Of a stretch of DNA of 64,000 nucleotides, positions 25,616 to 32,846 are shown piece after piece. The notes under the pieces were generated by a model. It worked only from the letters and a program-made list of their open reading frames with translations. It was not told the DNA's origin and ran no database searches. The position numbers and the translations under genes are program-made. The stretch comes from Clostridia bacterium (GTDB lineage: Bacteria; Bacillota; Clostridia; Christensenellales; Aristaeellaceae), in the NCBI GenBank assembly GCA_017541205.1, contig JAFXZO010000086.1, positions 89,652 to 153,651 on the forward strand, given 5' to 3'. Every line of letters starts with the position of its first letter. Positions within the stretch are counted from its first letter, which is position 1.

Positions 25616-26827
25616 TCAATCCTCCGCGCCGCCGAACAGACGCGCGAAGTTGTAGAACCCCAGATACCACACCCCGAAATCGTGCCCGCCGGGAACGAGC
25701 TGGACAATGTAATTGCTTTCGTCGAGCTGATCGGTCATTTCGTCCAGACGTTCCATGGCGGCGGAAGCGCTGGCGAGCGCGATATTGTCCTCGGTGCCGC
25801 AGATATTATAGAACCAGCGGACGGGCCATTCGGGGTGCGCGGTCAGCTGCGCGGCGGTCAGGGCCGCCACGTTGGTGGTGGGACAGGCGGAAAACGCGCC
25901 GAATGCGCTGAACAGATCCAGGCATTTGCCGATGCCCAGGTTGATCGTCTGCATGCCGCCCATGGAAAGCCCGGCCATGGCGCAGCGGTTCCGGTCCGTG
26001 ATATCGACGGAATAGGCCGCGGCAAGGGCGGGCATCAGGTCATTTCGCAGCTCCTGGTCGAAGGCGTAGAAAGCGCTGTAGTCGCTGGATTTGCCCGCGC
26101 GGCCGTTGGGCGTTACCACGATGAAGGGCCTGATTTCGCCCTTGTCGATCAGGTTATCCATGATGCGCTTGACGCGGGAATCCTCGCCCGTCATGCCCCA
26201 TTCGTATTCGCTGCCGCCGATGCCGTGGCAGAGGATCAGCAGATCGTAGGTCTCCGATTCATCATAGCCGTAGGGCAGATAGACGAAGGCGGTCTTTTCG
26301 TATACGGCGTTATCATTGATATAGTCGTGGGCTTCATAGACAAATTTATCGATGGTGCCGCCGTGCTCGCAGAGCTTGGTATAGGCGAAGGGCACCTTGT
26401 CCTCGTACACGGTGTTCCTTTCCGCGCGAACGGCGGCGTCGATTTCGTCCTGGGAGGTGAAGGCCTGCCAGGAAACGAACGTGCCGCTGCCTTCAAAGGT
26501 AAAATACAGATCGTGCACGCCGGATAAGCTGATCTTGTATCGGTAATCCTGGGTGGCGGGAGAGAAGACCATGGTGGCGAAGGGGCTGCCTTCCAGGCTG
26601 TCGGCGAATACGCGGATGGTCAGCTTTTCCTGGGACGCCGCCTTGACGCGCAGGTACGCGGCGCCCTGCGCGAAATCAGCGCCTGTCACCGTGACCGTAT
26701 CCTCCGCCGGGTTTTCGCTGATCGTCAGCGCTACCGGGTTTTCCGCAAACGGATTCACGCTTTCCGCCAGGGCGGGGCAAAGGGGCAAAAGCAGCAGGGA
26801 CAAAAGCAGCGGGAGGATTCTTTTCAT
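25616..26827 (-). CDS. Secreted carbohydrate esterase, feruloyl-esterase-like (CE1/esterase D family)
   Basis: A 403-residue exported alpha/beta hydrolase. The signal peptide is MKRILPLLLSLLLLPLCPALA. Residues about 22-130 form a beta-sandwich (NPVALTISENPAEDTVTVTG...) that is probably carbohydrate-binding, and the esterase domain fills about 150-400. The nucleophile serine is in AMAGLSMGGMQTIN; the oxyanion/strand region YDLLILCHGIGGSEYEWG and the likely catalytic His in VPGGHDFGVWYLGFYNF are present. Such enzymes release ferulate or acetate from xylan. AGGAGG lies before the ATG at 26827. The next gene upstream is the divergent spoIIIA operon. Confidence 0.87.
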   Translation of the reverse strand: MKRILPLLLSLLLLPLCPALAESVNPFAENPVALTISENPAEDTVTVTGADFAQGAAYLRVKAASQEKLTIRVFADSLEGSPFATMVFSPATQDYRYKISLSGVHDLYFTFEGSGTFVSWQAFTSQDEIDAAVRAERNTVYEDKVPFAYTKLCEHGGTIDKFVYEAHDYINDNAVYEKTAFVYLPYGYDESETYDLLILCHGIGGSEYEWGMTGEDSRVKRIMDNLIDKGEIRPFIVVTPNGRAGKSSDYSAFYAFDQELRNDLMPALAAAYSVDITDRNRCAMAGLSMGGMQTINLGIGKCLDLFSAFGAFSACPTTNVAALTAAQLTAHPEWPVRWFYNICGTEDNIALASASAAMERLDEMTDQLDESNYIVQLVPGGHDFGVWYLGFYNFARLFGGAED

Positions 26828-26931
26828 AGCGCGGGGCCTCCTAACGAATTTGATCGGGTCCACGTCGATTATACCACATCCCGCGCGTCATGCATTGCCA
26901 AGTTCGCCAAAAACGTTGCGAAAATCTTCGG

Positions 26932-26960
26932 GCATATTCCGTATCCTTCCCACATACATA
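26932..26960 (+). promoter_or_regulatory. Sigma-E-type promoter of the spoIIIA operon
   Basis: GCATATT (26932-26938), a 14-bp spacer and CATACATA (26953-26960) match the mother-cell sigma-E consensus (KMATATT, 14-15 bp, CATACAnT) with at most one deviation. Only five bases separate the -10 from the spoIIIAA ATG. Confidence 0.75.
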
Positions 26961-26965
26961 TTTGC

Positions 26966-27796
26966 ATGGATTGGGAAGCGATTTTGCCCGGCGAAGCGGT
27001 TTTTTCACAGGTGGACTGGACGCGGGCGCGGGAGGTGCGGCTTCGCGCGGGCAGCCCGGTTTTCGTACTGTGCGAAAGCGGGCCGAAGCAGGGCGCGCGT
27101 CCGCTGACGGCGCGGGAGGTAAGTCAGGCCGCGCAGGCGCTGAGCGGCTATGGCCTGGCCGCGCGGCAGAAGGAGCTGCGCAGGGGCTTTCTGGCCCTGC
27201 CCGGCGGGCACCGGCTGGGCGTCTGCGGCGTGATGGGCGAGGGCGGGCTCATCGAGATCACGAGCTTATGCCTCCGCCTGGCGCATGCAATGCCCGGCGT
27301 CGGCGAAACCGTGTTTTCCCGCGTCCGGGGAAAAAGCGCCCTGATCCTGGGCCCGCCGGGATCGGGGAAAACCACGCTGCTGCGGGACCTGATCCGCCTC
27401 TATTCCATGGCCGGGCATCCCGTTTCCGTCGCCGACGAGCGCGGCGAAATCGCGGCCTGCCGGGAGGGGAAGGCGCAATTGGACGTCGGCCCGCTGACCG
27501 ACGTGATTTCCGGGATGGAAAAAGGAAAGGCGCTGCCCCTGCTCATCCGCGCCATGGCTCCCCGGGTCGCGGCGGCGGATGAGATCGGCGGCGAGGACGA
27601 CGCCAGGGCCGTGCTGGAGGCCCGCCGCTGCGGCGTGCTGATGCTGGCGACGGCGCACGGAAGCAGCGTTGAGGAAGTGAAAAAACGCGCGGGCATGCAG
27701 CCGCTGCTTGGGCCGGACGGGTTCGACTGCGCGGTGACCCTGGCCGCGCTCGGCGCGCCGCCCCGGGTGACGCCGCTTGGGGAGGAACGCGGATGA
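26966..27796 (+). CDS. spoIIIAA: Stage III sporulation ATPase SpoIIIAA
   Basis: A 276-residue secretion-type ATPase that powers the SpoIIIA-SpoIIQ feeding channel between mother cell and forespore. Walker A GPPGSGKTT is at residues 129-137 and Walker B VAAADEIGG near 205-213. The family's DERGEIAACREG and ATAHG segments are present. About 20 N-terminal residues of the B. subtilis protein are missing. The ATG at 26966 has no Shine-Dalgarno sequence and lies just 5 bases after the sigma-E -10, so translation could be leaderless. It overlaps spoIIIAB by ATGA. Confidence 0.93.
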   Translation: MDWEAILPGEAVFSQVDWTRAREVRLRAGSPVFVLCESGPKQGARPLTAREVSQAAQALSGYGLAARQKELRRGFLALPGGHRLGVCGVMGEGGLIEITSLCLRLAHAMPGVGETVFSRVRGKSALILGPPGSGKTTLLRDLIRLYSMAGHPVSVADERGEIAACREGKAQLDVGPLTDVISGMEKGKALPLLIRAMAPRVAAADEIGGEDDARAVLEARRCGVLMLATAHGSSVEEVKKRAGMQPLLGPDGFDCAVTLAALGAPPRVTPLGEERG

Positions 27797-28290
27797 GCCT
27801 TCATCTTTTTTTCGCGCTCGGCGCGGCGGCATCCTGCGCTGCCCTGGGCGCGCATTTTTCCCGGCGGCTGTCCCGGCGGCTGGAGGCGCTTTCCCAATGG
27901 GACAAGGCCTTATCCGCCCTGGAAGGCGCCGTCCGCTACCAGGAAATGTCCGCCCTGCAGGCGATCGACCGGGGAGCGCGGGAAGAAGGGCTCACCCTGC
28001 CCGCGCTTTCGGAAAGGATGCGGGCGCGCCCTTGCCAATCGTCCGCCGCGCTCCTTGACGGACTGCCCTGGCATCCGCTCCTTCCCAAGGAGGCGCAAGC
28101 CGCCCTGGCCGACTGCCTGCTCTCGCTTTTTGAGCCGACCCTGCCCCAGCAGGCGCGCGGCATAGCCCTGGCCAAGCCGCCCTTTACCCGCTGCCTGCGC
28201 TCCGCCCAGGCGGCCAGGGACGCGTACGGCAGGCTGTATATCAGCCTTGGCTGGATGGCCGGCGCGGCGCTGTTCATCCTGTTATGCTGA
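27793..28290 (+). CDS. spoIIIAB: Stage III sporulation protein SpoIIIAB
   Basis: A 165-residue protein with an N-terminal hydrophobic segment (SLHLFFALGAAASCAALGAHF) and a C-terminal one (LYISLGWMAGAALFILLC), the usual SpoIIIAB layout with GspF-like character. It is part of the mother-cell side of the SpoIIIA-SpoIIQ channel. The start overlaps the spoIIIAA stop (ATGA). Confidence 0.88.
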   Translation: MSLHLFFALGAAASCAALGAHFSRRLSRRLEALSQWDKALSALEGAVRYQEMSALQAIDRGAREEGLTLPALSERMRARPCQSSAALLDGLPWHPLLPKEAQAALADCLLSLFEPTLPQQARGIALAKPPFTRCLRSAQAARDAYGRLYISLGWMAGAALFILLC

Positions 28291-28302
28291 GTGGAGGAAA
28301 GA

Positions 28303-28500
28303 ATGCAAATCGACGTGCTGCTCAAAATTGCCGGGGTGGGCCTGCTTGTGACGGCGATCTGCCAGGTGCTAACCCGCGCCGGGCGGGAGGATATGGCGAC
28401 CCTGGCCACGGTGGCGGGGGTGATCGTGGTGATGTGGATGGTGGTGAATCTGGCGGGGGATCTGCTCAACCAGGTACAGGCGGTGTTCCATCTGCCATGA
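28303..28500 (+). CDS. spoIIIAC: Stage III sporulation protein SpoIIIAC
   Basis: A 65-residue, two-helix membrane protein (MQIDVLLKIAGVGLLVTAICQVL; TLATVAGVIVVMWMVVNLAGDL), matching SpoIIIAC in length and sequence. GGAGGAAAGA sets the start at 28303; the frame is open 12 bases further but without a site. It overlaps spoIIIAD by ATGA. Confidence 0.92.
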   Translation: MQIDVLLKIAGVGLLVTAICQVLTRAGREDMATLATVAGVIVVMWMVVNLAGDLLNQVQAVFHLP

Positions 28501-28886
28501 CGGACGCGCTGCGGGCCGCGGGCTTTACGATCGTTGCGGCGCTGGCCGCGTTCGCGCTTCGCGCCGTGCACCGGCAGTCCGGCGCGGCGGTGGCCCTTGC
28601 GGCGGGGCTGATGCTGTTTTTTTCCGCGGTGACGCAGCTGGAAAAGGCGGCCGGAGCGCTGGAAAGCCTGTCCAGCCGCGCGGGCGTCGGGCAGGAAACG
28701 GTGGGCATGATCCTCAAATTGCTCGGCATGGCGTATGTGACGGAGTTTGCCGTGCAGTCCTGTCGGGACGCGGGCGAAGAGGGCCTGGCCGCGAAGGCTG
28801 CGCTCTGCGGAAAAATGCTTTTGCTGCTCCAAACCCTGCCCCTGATCCTGGAAATCGGCGATCTGACGCTGTCGCTTTTGCCATGA
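28497..28886 (+). CDS. spoIIIAD: Stage III sporulation protein SpoIIIAD
   Basis: A 129-residue membrane protein with four hydrophobic segments. The parts GLMLFFSAVTQLEKAAGALESLSSRAGVG, MILKLLGMAYVTEFAVQSCRDAGEEGLAAKAALCGK and LPLILEIGDLTLSLLP are typical. The ATG overlaps the spoIIIAC stop, and its stop overlaps spoIIIAE. Confidence 0.92.
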   Translation: MTDALRAAGFTIVAALAAFALRAVHRQSGAAVALAAGLMLFFSAVTQLEKAAGALESLSSRAGVGQETVGMILKLLGMAYVTEFAVQSCRDAGEEGLAAKAALCGKMLLLLQTLPLILEIGDLTLSLLP

Positions 28887-30025
28887 AGCGGATGGTTTGG
28901 ATGGCCGCGCTGCTTTTGTTCCTGCTCCCTGCCGCCGCCCGCGCCGAAAGCCTGAACGAAACGCTGCAAAGCACCCTGCAGTCCCTGCCGCTAAAGGAAT
29001 GGCAGCAGGCGTATGAGCGGGCGTTTCCGGAGGGCGAGGATTTGGAAACGCTGCTGATGCGCCTGACGCGCGGCGAAAGGACGATGGAGCCCGAAGCGCT
29101 GCTGCGCGCCTTGGCGGGGGGCTTGCTCAGCGCGCTGACCGGCAGCGTTTGGCGCCTGGCGAGGCTTGTCGCGCCCGCGGTGGTGTGCGGCGTCCTGCAG
29201 CGGATGAAGGGCGCGTTCGCCCGCCCTGCGCTGGAGGAAGCGGTGAACGGGGCATGCTATCTGCTGCTCGCCGGGTGCATGGCGCAGGACCTGTCCCAGC
29301 ATATCGCGCTGGCGCAGGAGGCGGTACAGCGGATCGCCGATCTGATGCAGACGCTGTTCCCGCTGCTGCTGACCCTGCTTGCGGCAGTCGGCGGCACGGC
29401 CGGCGCGGCGATGTTCCAGCCCGCGGTGGTGGCGGCGAGCGGCACGATGACGCACCTTGTGCGCTCGGTCACGCTGCCGCTTGCGCTGGCCGCGGGGGTC
29501 GTGACGGTGCTGCGCCACGTATCGCCCAAGGTGCAGATCGGCAGGCTCGCGAGCCTGCTCAAAACCGCGGCCGGCTGGACGCTCGGCGTGGGGTTCACGG
29601 TGTTCATCTCCGTCGAAGCCCTGCAGACCCTGGGCGCGGCGGCGGCGGACGGCGTTTCCATCCGCACGGCCAAGTACGCGGTGGATCATTTCGTGCCGGT
29701 GGTGGGCGGAATGGTGGCCGATACGATGGATACGCTGGTAGGCGCGTCGCTGCTCATCAAAAACGCGCTGGGCTTCACGGGGCTCATGCTCCTTTTGTCC
29801 ACGGCGGCGGGGCCCATGCTGCAAACCCTGGCCGCGGCCATGATCTACCGGGCCGGCGCAGCGCTGCTGGAGCCGCTCAGCGACGGGCGCTCCAGCGCGT
29901 GCCTCCAGGATTTTTCGGATATCCTGATGCTGCTGTTTGTGATCCAGCTCTCCGTAGGCGCGATGTTTCTGCTGCTGGTGGCGCAGCTGCTGGTGGTGGG
30001 GAATTTGACGGTGATGCTTCGATGA
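28883..30025 (+). CDS. spoIIIAE: Stage III sporulation protein SpoIIIAE
   Basis: A 380-residue polytopic protein with an N-terminal signal sequence (MKRMVWMAALLLFLLPAAARA), an amphipathic region, then about seven to eight hydrophobic stretches. Conserved segments include LLTLLAAVGGTAGAAMFQPAVV, SLLKTAAGWTLGVGFTVFISVEALQTLGAAAADGVSIRTAKYAVDHFVPVVGGMVADTMDT and RSSACLQDFSDILMLLFVIQL-like sequence. Length is close to B. subtilis SpoIIIAE (about 399). Confidence 0.93.
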   Translation: MKRMVWMAALLLFLLPAAARAESLNETLQSTLQSLPLKEWQQAYERAFPEGEDLETLLMRLTRGERTMEPEALLRALAGGLLSALTGSVWRLARLVAPAVVCGVLQRMKGAFARPALEEAVNGACYLLLAGCMAQDLSQHIALAQEAVQRIADLMQTLFPLLLTLLAAVGGTAGAAMFQPAVVAASGTMTHLVRSVTLPLALAAGVVTVLRHVSPKVQIGRLASLLKTAAGWTLGVGFTVFISVEALQTLGAAAADGVSIRTAKYAVDHFVPVVGGMVADTMDTLVGASLLIKNALGFTGLMLLLSTAAGPMLQTLAAAMIYRAGAALLEPLSDGRSSACLQDFSDILMLLFVIQLSVGAMFLLLVAQLLVVGNLTVMLR

Positions 30026-30189
30026 GCGCGTTTTTGAAAACCATTGTCGGCCTTTGTCTGATCCGTGTGGTGCTCGACGCGGCGCTGCCCCAGGGCGACA
30101 CCGCGCGCTGCGCCGTGCTGGGCGTGGAGCTCGCCGCGATGCTGTGCATGCTCAGGGCCCTCAAATGGCTGCTTTCGGCAGGAGGTTAA
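30022..30189 (+). CDS. spoIIIAF: Minimal SpoIIIAF: two membrane segments only, ring domain absent
   Basis: Only 55 residues (MSAFLKTIVGLCLIRVVLDA...CMLRALKWLLSAGG). They align with the N-terminal double-membrane part of SpoIIIAF, including the conserved Leu-Pro (ALPQGDTARCAVLGVELAAMLCML against VIDMLLPSSSMQKYAKMVVSLLLIV in B. subtilis). The B. subtilis protein is about 206 residues and carries a C-terminal EscJ-like ring-building domain; here the frame ends after helix two. The TAA at 30187 is followed six bases later by spoIIIAG, and AGGAGG for that gene overlaps the end of this one, so there is no space for a lost domain. The start overlaps spoIIIAE by ATGA. Confidence 0.85.
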   Translation: MSAFLKTIVGLCLIRVVLDAALPQGDTARCAVLGVELAAMLCMLRALKWLLSAGG

Positions 30190-30195
30190 GGGGAC

Positions 30196-30567
30196 ATGAA
30201 AAGCCTGCTGGAAAAGCTCAAGGGCTGGAAGGGCGGCGTCTGGGTGCTGGTGCTCCTTGCGTGCGCGGCGGCGTGCCTGCTGCTGCCGGGCGGCGGCGCG
30301 TCCGGCCCGGGAATGACCGAGGAGGAGCAGCGCATCAGCGCCACGCTCTCCCAGATCTCCGGCGCGGGCCAAACCCGGGTGTCCATTTACTATGCCCGGG
30401 CCGCGTCCGCGTTTTCGGGCGAGGGGCAAAGCCCCGTCGGCGCGGTGATCGTTTCGCAAGGCGCGAGAGACGTGGGGGTTCGGCTGCGCCTGATGCGGGC
30501 GGCGCAAACGCTGCTGGGCCTTCAGCCGGGCGAGGTGGAGGTGTTTTCCATGGAGGATGAAAAGTGA
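30196..30567 (+). CDS. spoIIIAG: Compact SpoIIIAG
   Basis: A 123-residue protein: cytoplasmic Lys-rich start, one membrane helix (GVWVLVLLACAAACLLLPGG), then a small ring-building domain (TEEEQRISATLSQISGAGQTRVSIYYAR...GVRLRLMRAAQTLLGLQPGEVEVFSM). B. subtilis SpoIIIAG is about 229 residues because a long beta insertion interrupts the ring domain. Here only a short loop (ASAFSGEGQSP) remains. AGGAGG precedes the ATG; the stop overlaps spoIIIAH. Confidence 0.88.
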   Translation: MKSLLEKLKGWKGGVWVLVLLACAAACLLLPGGGASGPGMTEEEQRISATLSQISGAGQTRVSIYYARAASAFSGEGQSPVGAVIVSQGARDVGVRLRLMRAAQTLLGLQPGEVEVFSMEDEK

Positions 30568-31052
30568 AGGACAGGATATTGAACGCGCTGATGCTGCTGG
30601 CCGTCGCCGCGGCGCTGATCGTGACGTGGATCCGGGGCGGCGCGGAAAAACAGCCGGAGATCCTGCCCATGAACCTGGCCGCGCAGGCTGCGCCCGAGCC
30701 CACGCTGCATCCCGCGGACGCTTACAAGCAAACCCGGCTTAAGACCCGGGACAGGGAGCAGACGGCCCTGACGGCGCTCCTGAACGCCACGGATACGGAC
30801 GCCGAGGTGCGTTTGCAGGCGCAAAAGCAGTTGGCCGAGCTCGTGCAAAACAGCGAAATCGAATTGGCGGCCGAGGCGGCGCTCCTGGCCCGGGGCTATG
30901 AAAAGGCGCTGTGCGTCTCGCGCGCGGGGGAGGCGATCGTCTTCGTTTCCGGCGAAATCGGCGCGCAGGACGCCGCCCTGATCCTTGAAATATTGGAAGA
31001 GGCGTCCGGCCTGCCGCGGGAAAATATCCGCGTGTCGGGCTATGCTTTTTGA
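30564..31052 (+). CDS. spoIIIAH: Stage III sporulation protein SpoIIIAH
   Basis: A 162-residue protein with one N-terminal helix (NALMLLAVAAALIVTWIRGG), a Pro/Ala linker, a charged helix (AYKQTRLKTRDREQTALTALL) and the EscJ/ring-building domain (ELVQNSEIELAAEAALLARGYEKALCVSRAGEAIVFVSGEI...ENIRVSGYAF). Its extracellular domain should contact the forespore protein SpoIIQ, which is not in this window. Last gene of the operon. Confidence 0.92.
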   Translation: MKDRILNALMLLAVAAALIVTWIRGGAEKQPEILPMNLAAQAAPEPTLHPADAYKQTRLKTRDREQTALTALLNATDTDAEVRLQAQKQLAELVQNSEIELAAEAALLARGYEKALCVSRAGEAIVFVSGEIGAQDAALILEILEEASGLPRENIRVSGYAF

Positions 31053-31106
31053 TCGATTTATGCTATACTGAGGAAAAATCAGCGCAACGGCAGGAGGAAA
31101 CCCGGC

Positions 31107-31520
31107 ATGATACGCACAGGCAAGGTTGTTTCCGCACAGGACGGGGTCATGGAGGTGTGTTTCGCGCGGCCTGAAATGTGCGCCCATTGCGGCCAATGCG
31201 CGGGCCAGAAGGAAGAAACGCTGGTCAAGCTCCCCGGCAGCGTGCCCGTCGGCCGCTGGATCGATGTGGATATGCCGGAAGGGCAGGTGCTCAAGGCCTC
31301 CGTGCTCGCGTATGTGATGCCGCTGCTGATGCTGCTTGGCGGGCTCGCCCTGGGCAGCGTTCTGTTTGAAAAGGAAGCGCTCCGGGCCCTGACTGGCATC
31401 CTCTTTATGGGCGGCGCGTGGCTGATCCTGCGCCTGATCGAAAAAAAGATGCGCGGGAAGAATGCCTGGCAGCCCAGGATCGTCCGCGTGCGCGGCGAAG
31501 GGGAAGGCCCGGAAGCATAA
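31107..31520 (+). CDS. RseC/SoxR-reducing-system family membrane protein
   Basis: A 137-residue protein of the RseC_MucC family. The N-terminal domain (GKVVSAQDGVMEVCF) contains a compact cysteine cluster, CAHCGQCAG at about residues 25-33. Two hydrophobic segments follow (SVLAYVMPLLMLLGGLALGSVLF; LTGILFMGGAWLILRLI). Relatives accompany Rnf or sigma-E regulatory genes; in Firmicutes they often stand alone and the role is unclear, perhaps redox-linked. It has its own ribosome site (CAGGAGGAAA) and an extended -10 (TGCTATACT, 31061-31069), 12 bases after spoIIIAH. Confidence 0.85.
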   Translation: MIRTGKVVSAQDGVMEVCFARPEMCAHCGQCAGQKEETLVKLPGSVPVGRWIDVDMPEGQVLKASVLAYVMPLLMLLGGLALGSVLFEKEALRALTGILFMGGAWLILRLIEKKMRGKNAWQPRIVRVRGEGEGPEA

Positions 31521-31533
31521 ATGCTGAGCATAG

Positions 31534-31572
31534 GAAAAACCGTGCCGGACAGCGCTTCGGCACGGTTTTTTA
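31534..31572. terminator. Bidirectional terminator between RseC-like gene and sortase
   Basis: Perfect 13-bp stem AAAAACCGTGCCG (31535-31547) with CGGCACGGTTTTT (31558-31570); T tracts occur on both strands. Confidence 0.85.
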
Positions 31573-31583
31573 CGCAAGGCGTT

Positions 31584-32747
31584 TTATTTCTTTCTGGTCT
31601 TCTGCACCAGTTTCCTCAGTTCGCTTTCCGTTTCCGTATCGCGGACGCGGCGGGCGGCGACGACGCGGCGCTCGTTGTCATTGTCCACGCAGGTGACGAG
31701 CAGGAGCAATTGGTCCTCCGGGCTCACGTCGATCGTGCAGGTATGCACGGAGCAGCCGATCAGGGTGGCGATGGCCTTCTGACGCCCGCCGATCGCAGTG
31801 GAATACAGATCGAAGAAATCCACGTAATCCGGGCTGTCTTCCTCCTCCACGTTGATGATGCCCACGGCGAAGATGACGTAGCGGCCGTCCTCGTACAGGG
31901 TATCGAAGGTGATGAAGGGGCTCCGGTGGTAATACGTGCTGTTTTCAAAATTGCGCAGCGACCCAAACATCGCGCCGCTTTTCATGTTGTGCCCGTAGAT
32001 CACCAGGGAATAGGGCCGGGTTTTCAAATTGGCGCTCGCGTCCAGGAACAGCGCGCCGTTCACGTTGGTTTTCCCGTTCACGTCATGGTTCAGGTAAAAC
32101 ACGTTGTTCCGCTGCATCACGGGCTCATCCACCAGCCGGTTCACATTCAGCCAGCCGACGATATATTTGCTTTCCCGCTGCAGGGCCTTGAAACGGCTGC
32201 TGATCTCGAGGCCCTCGTTGTCCGGATACGGCAGGGGATCCAATTTCGGTATGGGCGTTTGCGGCAGGCCGGAGGTCACGGTGGGGCCGAGGGTCGGCGC
32301 CGGGGTGGGTGCAGCGGTGGGCAGGGGCAGCGCGGTCTCCGTCGGAACAGGCGCGGTTTCCCAGGGGGAAGGGGCCGGGGCGGATTCGGAGGGCGTCAGC
32401 GCCGGGGCGGCCGTGCTTTCGCCGAAAGGCGTTTCCGAAGGCGAAGGCGCCTGGGAGGCTGCGGGCGTTGGCGTGGGCGGTTCTTCGGTCGGCGCGGCGG
32501 TGGGCGGCAGGGTCGCGGGGACAGGCGTTTGGGTCGGCGCGTTGTAATACAGTTCGCGCAGGTCCTTGACGCTGTTGCGGGATCGGATCCATTCCGCGGC
32601 ATAGCCGATGATCTTGACCATGCCGAAAAGGAGGACGGCTGCAAGGGCCAGGGCCAAAATCACCCGGGGGACGGAAAGCTTGCGCCCTCCCGTCTGCTTG
32701 TAACGGCTGCGCGGATCATCCTTTCCCTTCCGTGGCTGCCATTGCAT
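31584..32747 (-). CDS. Class B sortase with long Pro/Thr/Ala-rich stalk
   Basis: A 387-residue membrane transpeptidase. A short basic start is followed by one helix (VPRVILALALAAVLLFGMVKII), a stalk of about 110 residues (about 70-180) dominated by Pro, Thr, Ala, Ser and Glu, and the SrtB-type barrel (about 185-375). Catalytic residues are visible: H253 in YGHNMKSGAMFG, C353 in LLVTCVDND and the Arg pair at 360-361. The YGHNM motif and the length of the 6/7-8 region favour class B. It lies downstream of the giant LPXTG-like surface protein, which is its obvious partner. Such a long stalk is uncommon for sortases. Confidence 0.9.
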   Translation of the reverse strand: MQWQPRKGKDDPRSRYKQTGGRKLSVPRVILALALAAVLLFGMVKIIGYAAEWIRSRNSVKDLRELYYNAPTQTPVPATLPPTAAPTEEPPTPTPAASQAPSPSETPFGESTAAPALTPSESAPAPSPWETAPVPTETALPLPTAAPTPAPTLGPTVTSGLPQTPIPKLDPLPYPDNEGLEISSRFKALQRESKYIVGWLNVNRLVDEPVMQRNNVFYLNHDVNGKTNVNGALFLDASANLKTRPYSLVIYGHNMKSGAMFGSLRNFENSTYYHRSPFITFDTLYEDGRYVIFAVGIINVEEEDSPDYVDFFDLYSTAIGGRQKAIATLIGCSVHTCTIDVSPEDQLLLLVTCVDNDNERRVVAARRVRDTETESELRKLVQKTRKK

Positions 32748-32780
32748 GGGGCCGCCTCCTTATTTCGTCGTTTCAAAATG

Positions 32781-32810
32781 GCGTTTCCGGCCCTTTCGCG
32801 CCGGAAACGC
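32781..32810 (-). terminator. Hairpin between adhesin and sortase genes
   Basis: Perfect 10-bp stem GCGTTTCCGG / CCGGAAACGC, followed on the minus strand by CATTTTG. It may partly terminate the adhesin message or set the ratio of adhesin to sortase. Confidence 0.5.
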
Positions 32811-32846
32811 TCATGTTATCTTCCGTATGGATCCCTTTGATCCGGA

